64,000 bases of DNA, taken from positions 91,471-155,470 of the forward strand of contig CAKTNP010000002.1 in NCBI GenBank assembly GCA_934589155.1. The letters are read 5' to 3'. The notes beneath the pieces are model-generated. The model was not told the DNA's origin. It was given only the letters and a program-made list of their open reading frames with translations, and ran no database searches. Both the position numbers and the translations under genes were made by a program. The DNA comes from an uncultured Oscillospiraceae bacterium (GTDB lineage: Bacteria; Bacillota; Clostridia; Oscillospirales; Oscillospiraceae). This document shows positions 49,234-58,324 of this stretch, one piece after another. How positions within the stretch are numbered: the stretch's first letter is position 1; each line of letters starts with the position of its first letter.

Positions 49234-50394
49234 ATGAGCACAAAGAAAGAGACCGAAGAGGTCATGCGCCGCATGGAAGCCCGCCGCCGTGCCGCTGAGA
49301 AAAAGCGCCGCCGGACCAAGCGGACTCTGATCATCGTCGGTGTGGTGCTGGCGATCCTGCTGATCCTGGTGGGCATGGTCTACGGCATTTTCCACCACTA
49401 TTATAATCTGATGCACCACGACAACGGCACCACGAATCCCAGCATCCTGTCCACCATTTCCCCGGACGACGATGTGGACCCCACCGCCACCAACTCCGAT
49501 AAGGATGCCATTGACAAGGCCCAGGACAACATCAATAAGGGCCAGGCTGCGGACATCGTGTTCCACGACAACGTGTACAACCTGCTGCTCATCGGCACCG
49601 ACGCCCGGGATCTGGAGAACGAGCGGGGCCGGTCCGATTCCATGATCGTTCTGTCCATCAACAAGGCCACCAAGAAGATCACCATGACCTCCGTCATGCG
49701 GGACACCTACCTGCATATTCCCGAAGTTGGCTATAACCGGGTCAACGCGGCTTACAGCTACGGCGGCGCCCCCCTTCTGGTCCAGACTCTGGAGGAAAAC
49801 TTCGGCTTCAAGATCGACAATTATATGATAGCCAACTTCGGCGTGTTCAAGGAGATCGTGGACGTGGTAGGCGGCGTGGACCTGGACGTATCCGCTTCGG
49901 AAATCGAGGTTATGAACCGCTACATCCGGGAGTATAACCGGGTCATTTCCTATGAGGATGAGGACACTGACGTCATGGACTACTCCGACGCCGGCTATAC
50001 CCATCTGAACGGCAAGCAGGCCCTGGCCTACTGCCGGGTCCGATACGTGGGCAACGGCGACTTCGACCGTACCGGCCGCCAGCGGGAGGTCGTGGACCTT
50101 ATTATCCAGAAGTGCAAGTCCATGAGCGTCAGCGATCTGAACAAGCTGGCCGAGACCGTACTGCCCTGGCTGACCACGGACCTCAGCGCCACCGGAGCCC
50201 TGAGCCTGGCCTCCGCCGCCATTCTCAACGGCTACTACAAGTATGACATCCAGAGCATCCGGATCCCCGGCGATGAAACCTGGGACGGGATCATGGTGGA
50301 CGGCATGTCCGTCTTGTCCATCGACTTTGACGCCAACCGGGACCTGTTCTTTGAAACGGTCTACGGCAAGAGCTACGGCGATATGGTTGGTTAA
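49234..50394 (+). CDS. LytR-CpsA-Psr (LCP) family glycopolymer ligase
   Basis: 386 residues. Basic cytosolic tail, one membrane helix (about 30-52), then the LCP domain: NLLLIGTDARDLENERGRSD, SMIVLSINKATKKITMTSVM, RDTYLHIP, NRVNAAYSYGG and the Arg-rich YCRVRYVGNGDFDRTGRQRE. LCP enzymes move teichoic-acid-like or capsular polymers from their lipid carrier to peptidoglycan. AAAGGAG precedes the ATG. Confidence 0.93.
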   Translation: MSTKKETEEVMRRMEARRRAAEKKRRRTKRTLIIVGVVLAILLILVGMVYGIFHHYYNLMHHDNGTTNPSILSTISPDDDVDPTATNSDKDAIDKAQDNINKGQAADIVFHDNVYNLLLIGTDARDLENERGRSDSMIVLSINKATKKITMTSVMRDTYLHIPEVGYNRVNAAYSYGGAPLLVQTLEENFGFKIDNYMIANFGVFKEIVDVVGGVDLDVSASEIEVMNRYIREYNRVISYEDEDTDVMDYSDAGYTHLNGKQALAYCRVRYVGNGDFDRTGRQREVVDLIIQKCKSMSVSDLNKLAETVLPWLTTDLSATGALSLASAAILNGYYKYDIQSIRIPGDETWDGIMVDGMSVLSIDFDANRDLFFETVYGKSYGDMVG

Positions 50395-50404
50395 GCCCTC
50401 AAAA

Positions 50405-50432
50405 AAAGCCCCGATCTTCGGATCGGGGCTTT
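50405..50432. terminator. Terminator between the LCP gene and mutY
   Basis: AAAGCCCCGATC pairs with GATCGGGGCTTT (loop TTCG); A- and T-rich on both sides. Confidence 0.9.
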
Positions 50433-50438
50433 CCCTTT

Positions 50439-51488
50439 TTATGCTTGTTCCTGCTCTATGATCCAGAACTGCCGGAAGGCTGTGGGCAGGGCCGCCTTCT
50501 GTGTGATCCTGTCTCCCGTGAACCAGGTGAAGTCCTCTCCCGCTCCCCCGCAGTCCAGATAATAGCACCGGAGCTTCCAGATAATGTGGGTGAACACATG
50601 GTCCCGCTCCACCACCCGGCCCAGATCCTTAGGCCGGAGCCCCCAGGCCGCCGCCTGGGCCAGAGCCGCCTCCGGATCCAGATGGCCCTCCACATTGGGA
50701 AACTCCCACATTCCCGCCAGCAGGCCCCGGCCGGCCCGCTTTCGGAGGGCATACTCGCCCTCCCGGCGGAACACAAATACCGTCCGGTCCTCCTGCCGCT
50801 TCTCCCGCTTAGGTGCCTTCACCGGCAGGCTCCGGGCCGTGCCGTTGGCATAGCCCAGGCACAGCGTCTGAGCGGGGCAGCTCTCGCACCGGGGGGCCCC
50901 GTTGGGCAGACACACCGTGGCGCCCAGCTCCATCAGGGCCTGGGTCAGGTCCCCGCAGCGGCCCCGGGGGTACACGGCGGCCAGGGCCGCCCTCATTTTC
51001 TCCCGCTGGGCCGGATCGTCCACGGGGGTGGGATCGTCCCACAGCCGAGCCCCCACCCGCAGCACGTTGCCATCCACCGCCGGGGTGGGCATTTCGTAGA
51101 CGATGGAGCAGATGGCCCCCGCCGTATAGGGCCCCACTCCCGGCAGGGCCCGGACCCCCTCATAGGTATGGGGAAAGACGCCGCCATAGGTCTCGCAGAT
51201 CACCCGGGCCGCCTTCTGCAGGTTCCGGACCCTGGAGTAATACCCCAGCCCCTCCCAGAGCTTCTGGAGCCGGTCCTCCGGGCAGTTTGCCAGATCTCGG
51301 ATCGTAGGCAGAGTCTCCAAAAACCGAGCGTAATAGCCCTTCACCGCCTCCACCCGGGTCTGCTGGAGCATGATCTCCGACAGCCACACATGATAGGGCT
51401 CCCGGTCCCGGCGCCAGGGCAGGTCCCGCCGGTTTTTCTCGTACCAGGGCAGCACCGCCTCCGGCAGCCCCGCAAAATCCTCTTTCAT
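50439..51488 (-). CDS. mutY: A/G-specific adenine glycosylase MutY
   Basis: 349 residues. Helix-hairpin-helix and catalytic region (LPWRRDREPYHVWLSEIMLQ, QTRVEAVKGYYARF, ALPGVGPYTAGAICSIVYEM), VDGNVLRVGARL with the catalytic Asp just before, a 4Fe-4S cluster loop CLPNGAPRCESCPAQTLC, and a C-terminal NUDIX-like domain that recognises 8-oxoG. The first cluster gap is seven residues (C-x7-C-x2-C-x5-C), one more than in E. coli. It removes A opposite 8-oxoG. Confidence 0.95.
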   Translation of the reverse strand: MKEDFAGLPEAVLPWYEKNRRDLPWRRDREPYHVWLSEIMLQQTRVEAVKGYYARFLETLPTIRDLANCPEDRLQKLWEGLGYYSRVRNLQKAARVICETYGGVFPHTYEGVRALPGVGPYTAGAICSIVYEMPTPAVDGNVLRVGARLWDDPTPVDDPAQREKMRAALAAVYPRGRCGDLTQALMELGATVCLPNGAPRCESCPAQTLCLGYANGTARSLPVKAPKREKRQEDRTVFVFRREGEYALRKRAGRGLLAGMWEFPNVEGHLDPEAALAQAAAWGLRPKDLGRVVERDHVFTHIIWKLRCYYLDCGGAGEDFTWFTGDRITQKAALPTAFRQFWIIEQEQA

Positions 51489-51629
51489 GGCTCTCCTCCC
51501 TTTTCCCCCATTGTAGGTCCTGGCTCCCCTTCTGTCAAATGGAAAACTTGTGTAAATTTTTCGGGAAAGGGTCGCAAATTTCTCCCGGATGGCTTATAAT
51601 GACGGTATTCGACAAAAAGGGGAAATTCC

Positions 51630-52964
51630 ATGAAACTGAATTACAAACGCACCTTTCTGGTGGGCCTGGCCTTTCTGTCCATTTCCGCCTTCTGGCAGCT
51701 CTACGACGGGGTCATTCCCAAGATCCTGACCCGGACCTTCGGTCTCGGCGAATCCGTCACAGGCGTGTTCATGGCGGCGGATAATGTGCTGGCCCTGTTC
51801 CTCCTGCCCCTGTTCGGCAGTCTCTCCGATAAGTGCCGGTCCCGGTTCGGCCGCCGTATGCCCTTTATCGTAGGCGGCACCCTGGCGGCGGTGATCCTTA
51901 TGAACCTGCTGCCCCTGCTGGATAACCGATACTTTGCGGTCCCCTCCACCCTGACCACGGTGCTGTTTGTGATCACCCTGTTTTTCCTGCTGGTGGCAAT
52001 GAGCACCTACCGCTCCCCCGCCGTGGCCCTGATGCCCGACGTGACCCCCAAGCCTCTCCGGTCCAAGGGCAACGCTGTCATCAACCTGATGGGTGCCTGC
52101 GGCGGCATTTTGTACCTACTGGTGTCCTCCCTGCTCTATTCCAGCGATAAGGTAGCGGGCCTCGCCCATGTGAACTATCAGCCTCTGTTTTTCATCGTCT
52201 CCGCCCTGATGGCGGTGTCCGTGCTGGTGCTGACTCTGACCATCCCGGAGCGGAAGCTGGCCGGGGAGGTAGACGCCTACGAGGCCCAACACCCGGAGGA
52301 AAACCCGGAAGAGCTGGACGAGCACGGTGTCGGCGTCCTGCCCAAGCCCGTGAAAAAGAGCCTTATTTTCCTGCTTCTTTCCGTGGCCCTGTGGTACATC
52401 GGCTATAACGCCATCACCACCTGGTTCACCACCTACGCCGACGAAATGTGGAGCATGGCCCTGGGCGATGCCAACCTGTGTCTGACCATCGCCATGGCCG
52501 GCGCCATCGTGTCCTACCTGCCCGTGGGCATCATCGCCTCCCGGGTGGGTCGGAAGAAGAGTATCCTCTTCGGCGTAGCCCTATTGACCCTGAGCTTCGG
52601 TTCCTGCATCGTCTACACCCTGGTAGCCAAGGGCTTCTCCCCTGTTCTGTACGTGGTCTTTGTGCTGGTGGGCGTGGCCTGGGCCACCATCAACGTAAAC
52701 TCTCTGCCCATGGTGGTGGAGATGTGCCGGGGCTCCGACACCGGCAAGTTCACCGGCTATTACTACGCTTTCTCCATGGCCGCCCAGGTGGTGACCCCCA
52801 TCGTGGCCGGCAGCCTCATGGAGCACATCAGCTATAACGCTCTCTTCCCCTATGCCACGGCGGCGGTGTGCCTGGCCTTTGTGACCATGCTCTTCGTCCA
52901 CCACGGCGACAACCGTGTGGTGGCCAAGCGTGGCCTGGAGGCCTTCGAGGACCTGGAAGCCTGA
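51630..52964 (+). CDS. MFS transporter, sugar/glycoside-cation type
   Basis: 444 residues with twelve predicted membrane helices. LFGSLSDKCRSRFGRRMPFI is the MFS loop 2-3 motif with the RxxRFGRRxPF form seen in the SLC45 and glycoside-cation groups; the matching loop in the second half is ASRVGRKKSILFG. A charged central loop lies between helices 6 and 7 (PERKLAGEVDAYEAQHPEEN). A TATAAT -10 box is at 51595-51600 with a poor -35. Substrate unknown; a sugar is likely. Confidence 0.85.
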   Translation: MKLNYKRTFLVGLAFLSISAFWQLYDGVIPKILTRTFGLGESVTGVFMAADNVLALFLLPLFGSLSDKCRSRFGRRMPFIVGGTLAAVILMNLLPLLDNRYFAVPSTLTTVLFVITLFFLLVAMSTYRSPAVALMPDVTPKPLRSKGNAVINLMGACGGILYLLVSSLLYSSDKVAGLAHVNYQPLFFIVSALMAVSVLVLTLTIPERKLAGEVDAYEAQHPEENPEELDEHGVGVLPKPVKKSLIFLLLSVALWYIGYNAITTWFTTYADEMWSMALGDANLCLTIAMAGAIVSYLPVGIIASRVGRKKSILFGVALLTLSFGSCIVYTLVAKGFSPVLYVVFVLVGVAWATINVNSLPMVVEMCRGSDTGKFTGYYYAFSMAAQVVTPIVAGSLMEHISYNALFPYATAAVCLAFVTMLFVHHGDNRVVAKRGLEAFEDLEA

Positions 52965-52980
52965 TTCTCCCATATTCGCC

Positions 52981-53010
52981 AGGGCCCCGGCTTTTGCCGG
53001 GGCCTTTTTC
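52981..53010 (+). terminator. Terminator after the MFS gene
   Basis: AGGCCCCGGC-type stem (GGGCCCCGGC with GCCGGGGCC, loop TTTT) followed by TTTTTC. Confidence 0.85.
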
Positions 53011-53100
53011 ACCCCGCCCCGGAGCCAAGCCGGCCTGCGGCGTCATCCGCCCCTGCCACCCATAAAAAAGAGGGGCCCATGCCCCTCTTTTCTCTTCTTT

Positions 53101-54480
53101 TTATCCCCGTTCCTCCAGCGGCGCATACTCCCGCCGAGGTCCCACGGCCCGATAAGCCGGACGGATGATCTTGCCCATGTTGATGAGCTCCTCCAGCCGG
53201 TGGGCGGACCAGCCCGCCACCCGGGCCACGGCGAAAATGGGGGTGTACAGCTCCACCGGCAGCCCCAGCATCCGGTATACGAAGCCGGAATACAGGTCCA
53301 CGTTGGCGCAGACCCCCTTGTAAATGGTCCGGCCTCCGGTGATGCACTGGGCCGCCAGCCGCTCCACCCGCTCATAGAGCCGGAATTCCTCCTCCATGCC
53401 CTTTTCCCTGGACAGCTTGGCGGCAAATTCCTTCAGGATCACCGCTCTGGGATCCGACAGGGAATAGACCGCGTGGCCCATGCCGTAGATCAGGCCCTTT
53501 TTGTCGAACTGCTCCCGGCGCAGGAGCCCAGTCAGATAGTTCTCCACTTCCTCATCGTCGCTCCAGTCGGAGACCTTGTCCTCCAGATCCTGCATCATCT
53601 GAATGACCTTGATGTTGGCGCCGCCGTGGCGGGGCCCCTTCAGGGAGCACAGGGCCGCGGCCATGGCGGAGTAGGTGTCCGTGCCGGAGCTGGTGACCAC
53701 GTGGGTAGTAAAGGTGGAGTTGTTGCCGCCGCCGTGCTCCGCGTGAAGCACCAGGCACAGGTCCAGCAGCCGGGCCTCCAGGGGAGTATAGGAGGAATCC
53801 GGCCGCAGCAGCACCAGAATGTTCTCCGCCGTGGACAGCTTGGGATCCGGGGAGTGGATGAACAGGCTGTTGCCTTCTTTGTAATAGGAATAGGACTGAT
53901 AGCCGTAGACGGCAAACATGGGGAACTTTGCCGTCAGTTGGATGCACTGCCGGACCACATTGGGCAGGGAAATGTCGTCAGCCAGGTTGTCATAGCTGGC
54001 GTTGGTCAAGACAAAACGAGCCAGGCCGTTCATCATGTCGGCGCTGGGAGCCTTCAGGATCACGTCCCGGACGAAGTTGGTGGGCAGGATCCGGGACTCC
54101 GCCAGCTGCCCCTTGAACATGGCCAGCTCCGTCTCGTTGGGCAGCTTGCCGAACATGAGCAGATATGCCGTCTCCTCGAAGCCGAAGCGCCCCTCCCGCA
54201 CAAAGCCGTCCACCAGATCCCGGACGCTGTATCCCCGATAGCGCAGCTCGCCCTCACAGGGGATCCGGGTACCGTCGGGGCCGTCCACCATGCCGTTGAC
54301 CTCGGAAATGTCCGTCAGTCCCGCCAGAACGCCCTTGCCGTTCTGGTCCCGGAGCCCCCGCATGACGCCGTAGGTGGTGTAGTCCTCCGGCTGAATGGTG
54401 CTGTTCTTCACCGCCAGCTGAGCCAGGGCCTCGATCTCCGGTGTATTTCTGCAGAATTCTTCTCTCGCCATTTCGCGCAT
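53101..54480 (-). CDS. gltA: Citrate synthase
   Basis: 459 residues. HGGGNNSTFTTHVVTSSGTD, LKGPRHGGANIKVIQMM and GMGHAVYSLSDPRAVILKEF hold the catalytic His residues and the CoA/oxaloacetate sites; LYSGFVYRMLGLPVELYTPI is the C-terminal Arg region. It condenses oxaloacetate and acetyl-CoA. The extended N-terminus is typical of the Clostridial form. Start at ATG 54480 after GGAGGAAAGG. No aconitase or isocitrate dehydrogenase gene is adjacent. Confidence 0.93.
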   Translation of the reverse strand: MREMAREEFCRNTPEIEALAQLAVKNSTIQPEDYTTYGVMRGLRDQNGKGVLAGLTDISEVNGMVDGPDGTRIPCEGELRYRGYSVRDLVDGFVREGRFGFEETAYLLMFGKLPNETELAMFKGQLAESRILPTNFVRDVILKAPSADMMNGLARFVLTNASYDNLADDISLPNVVRQCIQLTAKFPMFAVYGYQSYSYYKEGNSLFIHSPDPKLSTAENILVLLRPDSSYTPLEARLLDLCLVLHAEHGGGNNSTFTTHVVTSSGTDTYSAMAAALCSLKGPRHGGANIKVIQMMQDLEDKVSDWSDDEEVENYLTGLLRREQFDKKGLIYGMGHAVYSLSDPRAVILKEFAAKLSREKGMEEEFRLYERVERLAAQCITGGRTIYKGVCANVDLYSGFVYRMLGLPVELYTPIFAVARVAGWSAHRLEELINMGKIIRPAYRAVGPRREYAPLEERG

Positions 54481-54531
54481 CCTTTCCTCCGTATTGGGCC
54501 TGCCCATAAGGGCAGGAATAATCTTTCATAT

Positions 54532-54560
54532 AGTTTAGCATATTTTCCCGGCCATGTCAC
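54532..54560 (-). promoter_or_regulatory. Candidate promoter of gltA
   Basis: GTGACA (54560-54555), 17 bp, TAAACT (54537-54532) with a TGC just before the -10. The leader holds a small CTGCCC/GGGCAG hairpin. Confidence 0.55.
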
Positions 54561-54762
54561 GAACAATTTATGAACAAAGTCCAAAGAATCCTCATATGTT
54601 CCACCACAAAATCCGAAATTTGTAGAAAAATCCGATGATTTCTCTCAAAATCCCGCCCCGTTTCCTGTTTCAGTTCCCGTGCATAACTTCCCTTTTTGTC
54701 TATTTATTAGGAACATTTGTCCCTGTGTCAGGCGCATTTTCCGCCGATTTTGGAATTTTTCA

Positions 54763-54791
54763 TTGCTTTCTCGCCGCCGCTATGCTATGAT
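54763..54791 (+). promoter_or_regulatory. Promoter of the ATP-grasp gene
   Basis: TTGCTT (54763-54768), 17 bp, TATGAT (54786-54791). The remaining AT-rich DNA back to 54561 shows no gene. Confidence 0.7.
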
Positions 54792-54824
54792 TAAAAAAAT
54801 AGCATCTGCGAGGAGGAACCCGAT

Positions 54825-55829
54825 ATGGGAAATCTCGGCTACGTCCTGAAGCGTCTGACGGACATGAACTATAAGGCCATGTGGGAAAAGATCCAGAGCC
54901 TGCACAAGAAGACCGGCCTGTCCCGGCTGTATCTGCTGCGGGACATGCGCCGCTGCGCCCTCCACTACGGCGCCGGCTACATGGACTATGACCTGTTTGA
55001 AATGTACAACCTGACCCCGGAGCAGCGGGACACCTACCTGACCCGGGGCCGGAACAACACCCTTATCAAAAAATACAACGACCTGAGCTACGCCCACTTC
55101 TTCGATAACAAGGCGGAGTTCAACACCCGCTTTGCCGCCTATATCCACCGGCAGTGGATCCGGCTGGACGATCCGGACACGGAGAAGGTCCTGTCCTTCA
55201 TGCGGGACCAGGGCGTTTTCGTCGCCAAGCCTCTGGAGGGCTGCTGCGGCCGCGGCGTGGAGAAGATCGACCTGCAAAAGGACTATGCGGGCAGCGCCGA
55301 AAAGGCCTACGCCGCCCTGACGGCTCTGGGCACCGGCTTCGAACTGGAGGAACTGATCCGCCAGCACCCTGCCGTCAGCGCCATTTACCCCAACGCCGTG
55401 AACACCGTCCGCACCGTCACTATCTTCAAGGATGGCGCAGTTCATGTGATCTGCACCTATTTCCGCATCGGCAACGGCGGCCGGTCCGTGGACAACTTCA
55501 ACAGCGGCGGCATGGTGGCTCCCGTGGATGAAAAAACGGGCATCGTCTCTGACCGGGCCATTGACAAGCAGAAGAATCTCTACGCCGTCCACCCTGCCAC
55601 CGGCACCCCCATCCAGGGCTTCCGGTTCCCGGATTGGGATAAGGCCATGGACCTGGTGAAACAGGCCGCCGCCGAGATCCCCCAGATGGGCTACCTGGGC
55701 TGGGACGTGGCCTTTTCCGAGAACGGCCCCCTGCTGGTGGAGGGCAACAACTTCCCCGGCCACGACATTTACCAGCTGCCGGAGCACACCCCCAATAAGA
55801 TCGGCATGATGCCAAAATTCAATGTGTGA
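54825..55829 (+). CDS. Sugar-transfer-associated ATP-grasp protein
   Basis: 334 residues. An N-terminal helical part (LRDMRRCALHYGAGYMDYDL, EMYNLTPEQRDTYLT) precedes an ATP-grasp fold: VFVAKPLEGCCGRGVEKIDL (nucleotide loop), FELEELIRQHPAVSAIYPNA, VNTVRTVTIFKDG and PLLVEGNNFPGHD with metal ligands. This matches the ATP-grasp family that accompanies polysaccharide or teichoic-acid gene sets, where it is thought to ligate amino or carboxyl groups. No glycosyltransferases are nearby. GAGGAGG precedes the ATG. Confidence 0.82.
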   Translation: MGNLGYVLKRLTDMNYKAMWEKIQSLHKKTGLSRLYLLRDMRRCALHYGAGYMDYDLFEMYNLTPEQRDTYLTRGRNNTLIKKYNDLSYAHFFDNKAEFNTRFAAYIHRQWIRLDDPDTEKVLSFMRDQGVFVAKPLEGCCGRGVEKIDLQKDYAGSAEKAYAALTALGTGFELEELIRQHPAVSAIYPNAVNTVRTVTIFKDGAVHVICTYFRIGNGGRSVDNFNSGGMVAPVDEKTGIVSDRAIDKQKNLYAVHPATGTPIQGFRFPDWDKAMDLVKQAAAEIPQMGYLGWDVAFSENGPLLVEGNNFPGHDIYQLPEHTPNKIGMMPKFNV

Positions 55830-55836
55830 GGCCTCT

Positions 55837-56028
55837 ATGGAAAAGAAGCCTGTGAAACGCTGGCAGGTGATCCTGCCCGGCTGCCTGACCCTGGCCTGGC
55901 TCATCCTGGCTCTGCGGGATTTTTCTACCGGCGCCGATACCGTCAGCAGGATCTTGAGCGTGTTCTGCCTCCTGTGCTGGCTGACCGCCTTTGTGTGCAG
56001 CCTTATCGAATACAAAAAACAAAAGTAA
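55837..56028 (+). CDS. Small two-helix membrane protein
   Basis: 63 residues: basic N-terminus (MEKKPVKRW), helix QVILPGCLTLAWLILALRDF, a short loop, helix ILSVFCLLCWLTAFVCSLIE and a basic end. It starts 7 bp after the ATP-grasp stop, with GAGG upstream, and probably shares its transcript. No family recognised. Confidence 0.65.
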   Translation: MEKKPVKRWQVILPGCLTLAWLILALRDFSTGADTVSRILSVFCLLCWLTAFVCSLIEYKKQK

Positions 56029-56031
56029 GCA

Positions 56032-56066
56032 ATTGCCCCGGCCCTTCGGCCGGGGCAATCTTTATA
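56032..56066. terminator. Terminator between the two-helix gene and the small minus-strand gene
   Basis: ATTGCCCCGGCC pairs with GGCCGGGGCAAT (loop CTTC), then CTTTATA. It overlaps the end of the opposing small gene. Confidence 0.8.
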
Positions 56067-56205
56067 GGTCGTCTGCGTCCTGGACCGGCTCCTCATACCG
56101 ATCTGCCGGGACCCCGGTCCAGCTGCCCTGGGGATCCGTTTTCCTGGCCTGCAGGTCCGCCAGAGGCCGGTCCTCCGGGACTGTTTTTTTGTTCCGCTTT
56201 CTCAT
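56062..56205 (-). CDS. Small conserved-type protein ending in PVQDADDL
   Basis: 47 residues: basic start MRKRNKK, then DPQGSWTGVPADRYEEPVQD with a DADDL end. From memory, Clostridial genomes carry many short proteins with this (S/W)TGVP...EPVQDADDL ending; function unknown. AAGGTGAGG sits before the ATG. A longer open frame upstream is Lys/Arg/Glu-rich and overlaps the repeat array, so I do not use it. Confidence 0.6.
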   Translation of the reverse strand: MRKRNKKTVPEDRPLADLQARKTDPQGSWTGVPADRYEEPVQDADDL

Positions 56206-56262
56206 ATTCCTCACCTTCCCCTTGTAGTTTTCTCCGTTTTTCTCGGATTTATCCCACTTTTT

Positions 56263-56343
56263 GCACAAGATCCGCTCTCTGTCCCTTTTTTGTACAGATT
56301 CCCTCCACCTGTCCAAATTTCGGGCACAGTCCCGCCTTTGTCC
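56263..56343. promoter_or_regulatory. Array of alternating half-sites upstream of oleate hydratase
   Basis: Six copies of GNACAG or its complement alternate about every 15 bp: GCACAAG (56263), CTGTCC (56279), GTACAG (56292), CTGTCC (56309), GCACAG (56324) and TTGTCC (56338). This forms about three direct repeats of 30 bp between two divergent genes. It looks like a multi-site operator; the regulator is unknown. Confidence 0.45.
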
Positions 56344-56410
56344 ATTCTCCTTTCGAAAAAAATGGGGTATCCTATGGTCACAAATAAAAACCAACATGGA
56401 GGTCACGATC

Positions 56411-58186
56411 ATGTATTATTCCAGCGGTAATTATGAAGCCTTTGCCCGCCCCAAGAAGCCCGAGGGCGTGGATCAGAAATCCGCCTATATCGTGGGCAGC
56501 GGCCTGGCGGCCCTGACCGCCGCCTGCTACCTGGTCCGGGACGGCCAGATGAAGGGAGACCGGGTCCACATTCTGGAGAAGGGCCCCACCGCCGGCGGCG
56601 CCTGCGACGGCTGGCGGTTTGAGAACATCGGCTATGTCATGCGGGGCGGCCGGGAAATGGACAACCATTTTGAGGTCATGTGGGACCTGTTCCACTCCAT
56701 CCCCTCCATCGAGACCGAGGGCGTCAGCGTGCTGGACGAGTACTATTGGCTGAACAAGGAGGATCCCAACTACTCCCTGTGCCGGGCCACGGTGAACCGG
56801 GGCGAGGATGCCCACACCGACGGCAAGTTCGACATCTCCGATAAGGGCGCCATGGAGATCATGAAGCTGTTCTTCACCCCTAACGAGGAGCTCCAGGATA
56901 AGAAAATCACGGACTTTTTCGATGACGAGGTGCTGAGCTCCAACTTCTGGCTGTACTGGCGGACCATGTTCGCTTTTGAGAACTGGCACAGCGCCCTGGA
57001 AATGAAGCTCTATATCCAGCGCTATATCCACCACATCGGCGGCCTGCCCGATTTCACCGCCCTGCGGTTCACCAAGTACAACCAGTATGAGTCCATGATC
57101 CTGCCCATGGTGAAATACCTGGAGAGCTTCGGGGTCCGGTTCCACTTCGGCGTCCAGGTCACCAACGTGGAGTTTGACTGCACGGACAACCGTAAGGTAG
57201 CCAAGCGCATCGACCTAATACGAGACGGTAAAGCCGAGGCCATCGACCTGACGGAAAACGACCTGGTATTCATCACCAACGGCGGCTGCGTGGAGAACTC
57301 CTCCATGGGCAGCCAGAACACCCCCGCCGAGTACAATACCGAATTGAAGGAAGGCGGCGGCTGGGATATGTGGCGGAAGATCGCCGCGCAGGATCCCGCC
57401 TTCGGCCATCCCGATAAATTCTGCCACGACCCGGAGCAGACCAACTGGATGAGCGCCACGGTGGAGACCCTGGACGACCGGATCATCCCCTATATCAAAA
57501 ACATCTGCAAGCGGGATCCCTTCACCGGCCATGTGGTCACCGGCGGCATCGTCACCGTGAAGGACTCCTCCTGGCTCATGAGCTGGACCATCAACCGCCA
57601 GCCCCAGTTCCGCAGCCAGCCCGACGGCCACTGCCTGGTGTGGGTCTACTCCCTGTTCACCGACCAGCCCGGCGACTACGTGAAAAAGCCCATGCGGGAC
57701 TGCACCGGCAAGGAGATCTGCATGGAGTGGCTGTATCACATCGGCGTGCCGGAAAATGAGATCGAGGACATGGCCGCCAACAGTGCCAACACCGTGCCCG
57801 TCATGATGCCCTATATCGACGCTTTCTTCATGCCCCGGGCCTACGGCGACCGGCCCAAGGTGGTCCCCGACGGCGCCGTGAACTTCGCCTTCCTGGGCCA
57901 GTTCGCCGAGACCCCCCGGGACACCATCTTCACCACCGAGTATTCCATGCGCACCGGCATGGAGGCCGTGTACACCCTTCTGAACGTGGACCGGGGCGTG
58001 CCTGAGGTCTGGGGCAGCGTCTATGACGTCCGGGACCTTCTCAACGCCACGGTGAAGCTCCGGGACGGCAAGACCATCACGGACATGGACCTGGGCCTCT
58101 TCGAGCGGCTGGCCCTGAAGGAGGTCCTGAAGAAGATCCAGGGTACCGACATCGACAAGCTGTTGAAAGAATACCACGTCATCTGA
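56411..58186 (+). CDS. ohyA: Oleate hydratase (MCRA family, FAD enzyme)
   Basis: 591 residues. AYIVGSGLAALTAACYLVRD is the FAD Rossmann motif; HILEKGPTAGGACDGWRFEN, NIGYVMRGGREMDNHFEVMW and QYESMILPMVKYLESFGVRF follow, and DRPKVVPDGAVNFAFLGQFA, then ETPRDTIFTTEYSMRTGMEA, is the C-terminal FAD/lid block. The enzyme adds water to the cis-9 bond of oleic or linoleic acid to form 10-hydroxy acids, a detoxification step known in gut Firmicutes. ATG at 56411 behind GGAGGT; an upstream in-frame extension has no such support. Confidence 0.95.
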   Translation: MYYSSGNYEAFARPKKPEGVDQKSAYIVGSGLAALTAACYLVRDGQMKGDRVHILEKGPTAGGACDGWRFENIGYVMRGGREMDNHFEVMWDLFHSIPSIETEGVSVLDEYYWLNKEDPNYSLCRATVNRGEDAHTDGKFDISDKGAMEIMKLFFTPNEELQDKKITDFFDDEVLSSNFWLYWRTMFAFENWHSALEMKLYIQRYIHHIGGLPDFTALRFTKYNQYESMILPMVKYLESFGVRFHFGVQVTNVEFDCTDNRKVAKRIDLIRDGKAEAIDLTENDLVFITNGGCVENSSMGSQNTPAEYNTELKEGGGWDMWRKIAAQDPAFGHPDKFCHDPEQTNWMSATVETLDDRIIPYIKNICKRDPFTGHVVTGGIVTVKDSSWLMSWTINRQPQFRSQPDGHCLVWVYSLFTDQPGDYVKKPMRDCTGKEICMEWLYHIGVPENEIEDMAANSANTVPVMMPYIDAFFMPRAYGDRPKVVPDGAVNFAFLGQFAETPRDTIFTTEYSMRTGMEAVYTLLNVDRGVPEVWGSVYDVRDLLNATVKLRDGKTITDMDLGLFERLALKEVLKKIQGTDIDKLLKEYHVI

Positions 58187-58199
58187 AGAAAATAGCCCG

Positions 58200-58240
58200 C
58201 TCCCCTGGTTTTCCCGCCGGAAAATCAGGGGAGAATTTTA
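58200..58240 (+). terminator. Terminator after ohyA
   Basis: CTCCCCTGGTTTTCC pairs with GGAAAATCAGGGGAG (one G-T pair, loop CGCC), followed by AATTTTA. Confidence 0.8.
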
Positions 58241-58258
58241 TAGATCCAAACTCCCGTC

Positions 58259-58287
58259 TTGCAATATGCGGGAGAATATGGTACATT
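58259..58287 (+). promoter_or_regulatory. Candidate promoter of the GH3 gene
   Basis: TTGCAA (58259-58264), 17 bp, TACATT (58282-58287). Confidence 0.6.
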
Positions 58288-58324
58288 GAACGCGTTTGCT
58301 TTCTATTTTCGCCAGGAACAAAGG

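Noticed and set aside
56261..56410. A 50-codon N-terminal extension of oleate hydratase
   Set aside because: It crosses the half-site array, is not like the family's N-terminus, and the ATG at 56411 has a good GGAGGT site.
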